Positions 26,071-32,293 of a stretch of 54,757 nt of DNA are shown piece after piece. Location of the stretch: NCBI GenBank assembly GCA_934254835.1, contig CAKQMI010000005.1, positions 1-54,757 of the forward strand, in the 5' to 3' direction. The first letter of the stretch is position 1, and the number at the start of each line of letters is the position of its first letter. Made by a program: the position numbers and the translations under genes. The notes beneath the pieces were generated by a model. The model searched no databases. It was not told the origin of the DNA and worked only from the letters and a program-made list of their open reading frames with translations. The stretch comes from an uncultured Clostridia bacterium. Lineage in GTDB: Bacteria; Bacillota; Clostridia; Christensenellales; CAG-917.

Positions 26071-26336
26071 CCTTTCCTTTCTATATTTGCAAACTCTTGA
26101 AGGAGCCTGCGTTTTTCGTTTTCGAGTTCCTCGTCGGAGAGGGTTTGAAGCCCGCCCATATCGAGGACGCTTTTTATTGCCGTGGTGTCCGGCGGATAAT
26201 ATTTTGAGTTGACCTTTCTTTTGACAAGCACGAGGTTGCCGTCGCCGTCCGAGGAATACTCTTCGGATATTTCGGTGGCGGTAAAGCCTTCGGCTTTCTT
26301 TTTCAAAGCGTCAACGAAAACTTCATCGTCTTTCAT
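26067..26336 (-). CDS. Small protein resembling the C-terminal part of small terminase subunits
   Basis: This 89-residue protein contains TEISEEYSSDGDGNLVLVKR followed by YYPPDTTAIKSVL. That resembles the C-terminal portion of phage small terminase subunits, where a PP-[DN]-x-[TS]-A segment precedes the TerL-binding end. The N-terminal helix-turn-helix DNA-binding domain of canonical subunits is absent. It lies after terL rather than before it, overlapping terL by 14 bp and portal by 4 bp. It could also be a portal-associated protein; the similarity is short. Confidence 0.45.
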   Translation of the reverse strand: MKDDEVFVDALKKKAEGFTATEISEEYSSDGDGNLVLVKRKVNSKYYPPDTTAIKSVLDMGGLQTLSDEELENEKRRLLQEFANIERKG

Positions 26337-27771
26337 ATTTTCCTCGTTTCAATTTTCTGATAAGGTTGTCCTTATCCTCGCCGATTTCGCTTTTTTCGAT
26401 TTTGAACAAGGCGTCCTGCGGTTCGGGGCGCGACATCACGAAATAGCGGAGGTCGTCCATGGCGTGGTCGTCGCGTTTTATCGGACGGTCGCCGTCGCCC
26501 CAGTTATAACCCTTGATTTCCCTTATCATATTCACGCAATTTTTGAAGATATAAATGCGTGGCGGACGTTCAAAAAACAGCGATTTTATCCTCGAAATTC
26601 CGCTGAAAAGGTTTTTATCGACCTTTGTGTTGACAAGAATTCCGTTTTCGTAAAAGAGTTCGGCGACGCTCTTTTGATAGGCAAGCGTGCGTTGCTCGGA
26701 CGCGCTGTCGATAAGTGCCGAAAGCCTGCCTTTGCCGTCCCTTGCCCAGCCTAACGCGTCTGCAAGTTCGAATATTTTTTTGACGTGGTGGTTTATGTCT
26801 TTTCCCGCCTCGTAGTGCTCGCCCACGACGTAGATTACCCCGTCGCCGTCAACAGCGTAAAAGTGGCACGCCAGCGGGTTTTTCAGTCCCGGATCGATTG
26901 AAATGTTGCACTGCCACTCTGGCGGGACGGGAAACGGATCGATAACGTGCACGTTTTCGTCAAATTCCGAATATACAAGCCCGCCTTCCGACTTGAACCG
27001 TCCGAAACGGCGCGATTCTTGCAGGTCGTCGGAGGTTGAAGAAATTAGTTTTTCCACCTCGCTTTGGTCAAGATACGGGTTGTCTTTCCACTCCATTTGT
27101 TCATACCAGATTTCGGGATTTTGACGCGTGTTGAGATATATTTCGTCATAAACCCACGTCAGCCCTTTCAGCGGTGTCATCGTGCAAAAAATATCCCCGC
27201 ACTTGTCAAGGACGCGCATTACGCACTCTTCGTAAATGTCTTTCGGAGGCTCCTCGTCGAACCACACGAAGTCGAGGCTCGCCCCCTGAAATTTTTCGCG
27301 CCCCTGATCCGCGCTTTTGAACGACAGACGGCTTGTCCCGCCGAACACGTTCTTGACGACGATGGTGTCTATGACGCCGTTTTTCAGGCTGTCTTTTCTG
27401 CCCTGTTGCATAACGACGTCCAAAATCCAGTCGGGCGAAAGATAAGACAAAATTTTTTGTTGCGCCACCTCGCGTTGCACCTCGTACGACACCGACACCA
27501 CCCACCCGGTCACGTCGGGTTTGTTCTTTTTATAGGGGTGAATTCCGCGAAGTAGCCACACCGTTTCGACCGCTCCGCACTCGGTTTTGCCCGTCCTGTT
27601 TCCGCCGAAAACCCAGCGATTTTTCTTTTGACATTTGTGAAAATCCATTTGTTTTTTATGCACGACGTCGCCCGAATTGTAGTTGACGAGGCGGTCGAGT
27701 CCGCGCCGTTTTATCATCTCATTTTCGATTGCGCGGATTTTTTTGATAATTTCAATTTGGTTTTCTTTCAT
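26323..27771 (-). CDS. Phage large terminase subunit (DNA-packaging ATPase/nuclease)
   Basis: This protein of about 482 residues pumps DNA into the capsid and cuts it. The Walker A motif is GGNRTGKT (56-63) and Walker B/catalytic acid is VWFDEE (D172, E173). The coupling motif TMTPLKG follows. The RNase H-like nuclease carboxylates are D293 (SIDPGLKNP), D355 (LIDSASEQ) and D439 (DDHAMDDLRYF). The ATG at 27771 is preferred because the earlier frame is A/T-rich, non-conserved and runs across the divergent promoter. All active-site residues are intact. It is the first gene of the block. Confidence 0.93.
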   Translation of the reverse strand: MKENQIEIIKKIRAIENEMIKRRGLDRLVNYNSGDVVHKKQMDFHKCQKKNRWVFGGNRTGKTECGAVETVWLLRGIHPYKKNKPDVTGWVVSVSYEVQREVAQQKILSYLSPDWILDVVMQQGRKDSLKNGVIDTIVVKNVFGGTSRLSFKSADQGREKFQGASLDFVWFDEEPPKDIYEECVMRVLDKCGDIFCTMTPLKGLTWVYDEIYLNTRQNPEIWYEQMEWKDNPYLDQSEVEKLISSTSDDLQESRRFGRFKSEGGLVYSEFDENVHVIDPFPVPPEWQCNISIDPGLKNPLACHFYAVDGDGVIYVVGEHYEAGKDINHHVKKIFELADALGWARDGKGRLSALIDSASEQRTLAYQKSVAELFYENGILVNTKVDKNLFSGISRIKSLFFERPPRIYIFKNCVNMIREIKGYNWGDGDRPIKRDDHAMDDLRYFVMSRPEPQDALFKIEKSEIGEDKDNLIRKLKRGKYERR

Positions 27772-27853
27772 TTTCAGTCGATAAAACACTTTATTTTTAT
27801 CAAATTGTGTTATATAATTTTTATGTATGGTTAAGATTTTTGAAGGTGCAAAT

Positions 27854-28750
27854 TTGAAAAGAATAATTGTTTTTACAACGCTTGTCATGACCGCATTGTG
27901 CATTGCGCTTGTTTTTACCCCGCAAGGCACGATTTCCCACGCCGAAAGTACGTCCGGGACGTTTGAAAACGGAACGTATCGTGCTGCAAGCGATGTCGAC
28001 GTTTATCTGATTTCCAACGCCAGTGCCGTCCTTTTCACTATTCCGTCAACTTACTATTTCGATATTACGGATTACGATGACGGCAAATATGCGATATCTT
28101 ACAACGGCGTCAGCGGTCTTTTTATTAAAACCGATGCCAACGTTGCCCGCTTGACAGACGCCGATAAGGAACCGCGTGGCGGTTTCTCGTTGGAACTCGT
28201 CTTGGCGAACGATTCCGATTTTTACAAACAAGGATCATTCGGCTTTAAGAAAGAGTCCGTCACTCCCGACAACTCGCCGGCAATCACGTTCATCGGAAAA
28301 GGCGAGCACGACGGCAAAGTCTGCGCCTATGTCAGGTACGGCTCCGATTTCGGCTATATCCCTTACGCCAACCTCAAAACCAAAGACGGCGGTGTGGCGA
28401 TGAACGACTATATCATCGACTTGCACCCCAACTACCGTCCCAACGTCGTCACCGACAAAAACACCGATAAGAAAGCGTCGGATCCCAACAAACTTACCCG
28501 CACCATTCTTATCGTCGGCATTGTCGTGCCCGCTCTCGTCATCGTACTTTTGCTGTTCAAGCCTTCCAAAAAAGGTCGCTACGATTACGACAGAAACAGC
28601 ACGATGAACGATTACGGCGCGTCACCTTACGACCGCCCCCGCAGTCGTTACCGCGACGACTATGACGACGGCAGACGCCGTGACGATTACCGCCGTGACA
28701 GACGCCGTGACGACGATTATTACGACGATTACGACGACCGCCGTTACTGA
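27854..28750 (+). CDS. Membrane protein with extracytoplasmic domain and D/R/Y-rich cytoplasmic tail
   Basis: This protein of about 298 residues has a signal peptide (LKRIIVFTTLVMTALCIALVF...SHAES) and an extracytoplasmic domain of about 190 residues with an SH3-like pattern (ASAVLFTIPSTYYFDI, GKVCAYVRYGSDFGYIPYANL). One membrane helix (TRTILIVGIVVPALVIVLLLF) precedes a tail of about 60 residues that is almost only D, R, Y and S. The start is the TTG at 27854, with GAAGG 7 bp upstream and a TATAAT at 27813-27818. The ATG at 27827 would leave almost no leader. No family is recognised. It ends 7 bp inside the convergent HTH gene. Confidence 0.75.
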   Translation: MKRIIVFTTLVMTALCIALVFTPQGTISHAESTSGTFENGTYRAASDVDVYLISNASAVLFTIPSTYYFDITDYDDGKYAISYNGVSGLFIKTDANVARLTDADKEPRGGFSLELVLANDSDFYKQGSFGFKKESVTPDNSPAITFIGKGEHDGKVCAYVRYGSDFGYIPYANLKTKDGGVAMNDYIIDLHPNYRPNVVTDKNTDKKASDPNKLTRTILIVGIVVPALVIVLLLFKPSKKGRYDYDRNSTMNDYGASPYDRPRSRYRDDYDDGRRRDDYRRDRRRDDDYYDDYDDRRY

Positions 28751-29223
28751 TCGTTCAGCACGCCGTATTCTTTGGACAACCGAAAACAAGTTTCCTTGTA
28801 AATCATCAGGTCGCCGAACTCTTCGGCGATTTTTTCATGCGGATATTTCAGGTATTCGAGTTGCGTCGTAAAACTCGTGATTGCCCTGTCATACAGCCGA
28901 AACGCCTGCCTCAGCGACACATCGAGTTCGTCCGCCATTTCCTGAAAAGTCTGCCCTTTTATAAAGCGCATAATGATAATGCGCATATCTTCCGACACCA
29001 GCAAATTAAACGCCTTATCAAGCAGTAATTTCAGGTTGATAAGGCGAATTTTCGCGTCGTTCATATCGATAATTTGCTCATAGATTTTCATAGTTTCCGC
29101 CGATCCGTAGGTATAAAAACTACGGCTTGCGATTTTCAAAACTTTCTTTTCGTTTCGTCTGATTTCTTCGGGGATTCTTTTGTACAAGGTAAGTAAAATT
29201 TTCGTTTGAAATGAGTCGTTCAT
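28744..29223 (-). CDS. Sigma-region-4-like helix-turn-helix protein
   Basis: This protein of about 159 residues is helical. The motif IIIMRFIKGQTFQEMADELDV followed by SLRQAFRLYDRAI has the layout of a sigma-70 region 4 helix-turn-helix, as also seen in phage late-gene regulators. No region 2 (core-binding) is visible, so it is unlikely to be a full sigma factor. The ATG at 29223 is chosen for GGAGG 7 bp upstream; the longer frame adds a non-conserved leader. It lies next to the phage-derived block and could regulate it, but that is inference. Confidence 0.7.
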   Translation of the reverse strand: MNDSFQTKILLTLYKRIPEEIRRNEKKVLKIASRSFYTYGSAETMKIYEQIIDMNDAKIRLINLKLLLDKAFNLLVSEDMRIIIMRFIKGQTFQEMADELDVSLRQAFRLYDRAITSFTTQLEYLKYPHEKIAEEFGDLMIYKETCFRLSKEYGVLNDQ

Positions 29224-29362
29224 GGTCTTTCCTCCGCCGGCAAATTCAATATACAACCCGAAAATTTGAAAAGTCAACGTTTTATGACAGCGTCGAATTT
29301 TGTCGAAAAATTTGGCGAAAAGTCAAGGTTTTTGTCATCTCCGTCACGAAAAGTCAAAAAGC

Positions 29363-29396
29363 GCAAAAAAAAGCGCGAATTCCAAAAAATTCGCGC
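29363..29396 (-). terminator. Intrinsic terminator after the multi-pass membrane genes
   Basis: On the minus strand the 9-bp stem GCGCGAATT/AATTCGCGC is followed by eight T. It ends the transcript of the two membrane-protein genes before the HTH-gene promoter region. Confidence 0.8.
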
Positions 29397-29434
29397 AATT
29401 GTCGATTTTTATTTTATTTTGTCGAAATATGTCG

Positions 29435-30397
29435 TCAGTCGTCTTTTTCCAAAAGTTCTTCCTGCAAATCGATACGCTCGGAAATGGGCGCGGTATTGAC
29501 GATTGTGTAAGCGTCGGTGTAGTAGCGCATGCGCTTGCTTTCGTAATAAAACACCAACTGAATGATATGGACGTAGGTCACCAGCATCGCGCCCAGCACG
29601 AAAAATGCCACGCCGAAAGTGACAATCGTCATCAACATCATCAGCGTATAGATGACGAAAAGCACGATGCAGTGTGCGCCGAAAATCCTGCCAAAGTACT
29701 TTTTCATATACAAAAAGCCGTTTTTCAGCGCGCCGAAATACTTCTTTTCGCCCCCGACGATCATCTCGGGAATAACGCCCGACGAGAACGTCAAACGAAG
29801 CGCGACCAGCACCACCGCCAAACATAGCCCTATGGAAAACGCAAACACGCCGATGAGCGGTAAAAACAGCTTCACCGTTCCGTAAATCGCAAAGAAGATT
29901 GCAAAGTCGGTGACCATCGTAAGTATCGTGTGGAAAAACGCGTACTTTGCGCATATTGAAAAGTTTTTCAGGATATTGCTCATCAGCCCGTAGGTCATAT
30001 TACTGCTCATAAAACTGCTGATGACGTCGGAGATTGCGGGATAGCAGAACGACATCGCAAGCCTGATGAAAAACGTCACGATAATGACCGTCACCCAAAA
30101 CACAGCGGTGGCGTTGGTGGCGTTCATAAGGTCGATGACGGTGCGATACAAGACTTTGCCACTTCCGACAACTGCCGAAAACGGCTCCTGTCCGCGCAAA
30201 AACTCGACAAAAGTGTTCGTGACTTCGCCAAACCGCTCCATCGTCACGGGATTTTTGAAAACCTCGTTGAACATCGGCACGATGGCACTCACCGCAATCG
30301 CAAGAACAATCACCGTGACCACAAACAAATACAAAAACACGCGATAGTTCACATTGAACTTTGAAAACAATATGTTTATCGAACTTCTAATTTCCAT
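29435..30397 (-). CDS. Multi-pass membrane protein, unknown (1)
   Basis: This 320-residue protein has about six hydrophobic segments (for example YLFVVTVIVLAIAVSAIV, AVFWVTVIIVTFFIRLAMSF, VFAFSIGLCLAVVLVALRL, HCIVLFVIYTLMMLMTIV and FGVAFFVLGAMLVTYVHIIQ). A short extracytoplasmic loop lies near 50-90 and the C-terminal tail is acidic. No transporter or enzyme motif is recognised. It overlaps the next upstream gene by 11 bp, and that gene encodes a protein of similar size and topology. The two probably form a complex. Confidence 0.75.
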   Translation of the reverse strand: MEIRSSINILFSKFNVNYRVFLYLFVVTVIVLAIAVSAIVPMFNEVFKNPVTMERFGEVTNTFVEFLRGQEPFSAVVGSGKVLYRTVIDLMNATNATAVFWVTVIIVTFFIRLAMSFCYPAISDVISSFMSSNMTYGLMSNILKNFSICAKYAFFHTILTMVTDFAIFFAIYGTVKLFLPLIGVFAFSIGLCLAVVLVALRLTFSSGVIPEMIVGGEKKYFGALKNGFLYMKKYFGRIFGAHCIVLFVIYTLMMLMTIVTFGVAFFVLGAMLVTYVHIIQLVFYYESKRMRYYTDAYTIVNTAPISERIDLQEELLEKDD

Positions 30398-31286
30398 TTT
30401 TCTTCCCTTTTTTGTGTTTTCTGTCCTCTTTCCAGATATCGGTTTTTTTCAGATCTTCCCTTTCGATACCGTTTATATCAAAGAACATCGAATACATATA
30501 TATGACGTAAAAAACCACGGAAATCGTCAAGAGTATGGCGTCCAGAACAATGTCGAGCTTGAGGTTCAGCACCGAATTGACAACCATAAGTATAAGCATC
30601 GGCAAGGTCGGAATCATAAAACTTACCATCGTCGGCAAGATTTGCTTTGTGCCTTGTCTTATCGCAAGCCCCATCGCCTTTGCACTGCTCAGTCCCGTTT
30701 GAAGCATCGTCGGCACCCACAGCACCGTCGAGGCAAGCAGGAACAACTCCACGGCGTAAAGCACGACGTACCACACGATCGACAGACCGAACGCCCACCC
30801 GATTTGCAACGAGTGCGCCAACAAATAAAACATCACGACTTGCAAAAACTTGAAAATCTCATAGACCACGAAAAGCGTCAATGAAAATTTCAGCGCGGTC
30901 AAATAGTTGAAGTTGAGCCTTGTCAAAATCCTGTCGAAACCGAGGTTGAACTCCCCGACGCGCATGTGTCTTTCCACCGCTCCGAAAAGTATGCTGTAAA
31001 ACACCGGGATAACCACAAGACCTACGATGCCAAGATAAAATAACTTCGGATTTATGCCCGACGCAACAAGATAAAGCGTCTGAAAATCCGTGCCGTAAAA
31101 TCGGCGGAAATTGCAAAAATACTCGATTGTCCCGTATGGCGAAAACACAAACACCGTCAGAACCGACGGCGCAATCGCCAAAAGCAACAAATACCAAAAA
31201 TATTTGTTGCTGTAATTCACCGACATTTTGAAGTATTTCAAAAAATCTTTGTCGGATTTAATTTCCGCGCGTAATTTGTCTTTCAT
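30387..31286 (-). CDS. Multi-pass membrane protein, unknown (2)
   Basis: This 299-residue protein has about six membrane helices and a cytoplasmic N-terminus (MKDKLRAEIKSDKDFLKYFK). The C-terminus is very basic (KKTDIWKEDRKHKKGKKNGN). Segments such as GAVERHMRVGEFNLGFDRIL and SSAKAMGLAIRQGTKQILPTM resemble the re-entrant parts of DUF624/YIP1-type membrane proteins in a general way only. It is the first gene of the two-gene unit, downstream of a region divergent from the radical SAM gene. Confidence 0.75.
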   Translation of the reverse strand: MKDKLRAEIKSDKDFLKYFKMSVNYSNKYFWYLLLLAIAPSVLTVFVFSPYGTIEYFCNFRRFYGTDFQTLYLVASGINPKLFYLGIVGLVVIPVFYSILFGAVERHMRVGEFNLGFDRILTRLNFNYLTALKFSLTLFVVYEIFKFLQVVMFYLLAHSLQIGWAFGLSIVWYVVLYAVELFLLASTVLWVPTMLQTGLSSAKAMGLAIRQGTKQILPTMVSFMIPTLPMLILMVVNSVLNLKLDIVLDAILLTISVVFYVIYMYSMFFDINGIEREDLKKTDIWKEDRKHKKGKKNGN

Positions 31287-31368
31287 AAGATTGCCTAAAC
31301 TCGATGATTATTCTATAATTATATACAATAATATCCTTTAATGCAATTAAAAATTAGGAATAATGCTT

Positions 31369-32217
31369 ATGACGTGCAACTTGTGCCCAAATTTTTGTGG
31401 CGTCGAACGAGACAAAAGTTACGGTATGTGTCTTGCCGACGACAAAATTCATATTTCTTATCACGGTATCCACGAGTGGGAAGAACCCGTGATAAGCGGG
31501 AAAAAAGGATCGGGAGCGATCTTCTTTTCGGGTTGCACAATGCGGTGCGTTTTTTGCCAAAACGCAAAAATCAGCAGGCGTGTCACCGGGAAAGTTTATT
31601 CCCCCGAAGAACTGTCCGAACTTTTTAAGTATTTTGACGAAGTCGCAGACAACATAAACCTTGTTTCCGCTACTCAATACACCGACGAGATTATAAAAGC
31701 CTTTTCTTATTACACACCCAAAAATCCCGTCATCTGGAACACAAGCGGGTTTGAAACAGTTGAAACGGTGCAAAAACTTGCGCCCTTTATAAACGTTTGG
31801 CTTCCCGACCTAAAATACGTTAATAGAGCATTATCGTTACGTTTATCAGGCAAAAAAGATTACTTTAAGTACGCTTTTTCTGCAATTTCCGAGATGATAA
31901 AACTTTCGGGCAAAGTCAAAATCGAAGACGGACTTATTAAATCGGGCGTCATTGTGCGCCACCTTATCATACCCTCGCACGTCGATAACACTCTTGACGT
32001 ATTGAAGGTATTTGCCGATAATTTCAAAAACAACGCTTATCTTTCCCTTATGGCGCAGTACGTCCCGTTAAACGTCGAAAACTTCCCCGACATAAACCGC
32101 AGAATTACCCCGCTTGAATACAAACGAGCGTTGAAAGCACTTGAAACATTGAATATCGAAAACGGATTTGTGCAGGACCTCGAAAGCGCAACGACGGCAT
32201 TTATCCCCGATTTTTAA
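31369..32217 (+). CDS. Radical SAM protein, pyruvate-formate-lyase-activase-like (PflX type)
   Basis: This protein of about 282 residues has the radical SAM cluster motif in GCTMRCVFCQN (CxxxCxxC). An N-terminal CNLCPNFCGV cysteine pair is typical of the PflX/YgiQ-like activase group. KGSGAIFFSGC and the C-terminal YVPLNVENFPDINRRITPLEY block are conserved in that family. The substrate glycyl radical enzyme is unknown and not nearby. The ATG at 31369 gives 9-nt spacing from AGGA; the ATG at 31363 would be only 3 nt away. A bidirectional terminator follows. Confidence 0.87.
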   Translation: MTCNLCPNFCGVERDKSYGMCLADDKIHISYHGIHEWEEPVISGKKGSGAIFFSGCTMRCVFCQNAKISRRVTGKVYSPEELSELFKYFDEVADNINLVSATQYTDEIIKAFSYYTPKNPVIWNTSGFETVETVQKLAPFINVWLPDLKYVNRALSLRLSGKKDYFKYAFSAISEMIKLSGKVKIEDGLIKSGVIVRHLIIPSHVDNTLDVLKVFADNFKNNAYLSLMAQYVPLNVENFPDINRRITPLEYKRALKALETLNIENGFVQDLESATTAFIPDF

Positions 32218-32231
32218 CGCAAAATTTCACA

Positions 32232-32268
32232 TAAAAAAAGGATTGGGAGTGTTCCTCAATCCTTTTTA
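32232..32268. terminator. Bidirectional terminator between radical SAM gene and valS
   Basis: The stem AAAGGATTG/CAATCCTTT has A/T runs on both sides and sits between two convergent genes, so it can stop transcripts from either direction. Confidence 0.85.
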
Positions 32269-32293
32269 TCATTTAGTCATATATGGACAAAAG

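Noticed and set aside
18553..31286. Complete prophage
   Set aside because: No integrase, repressor, replication, lysin or fibre genes and no flanking att-like direct repeats were found, so only a particle-gene cassette is claimed.
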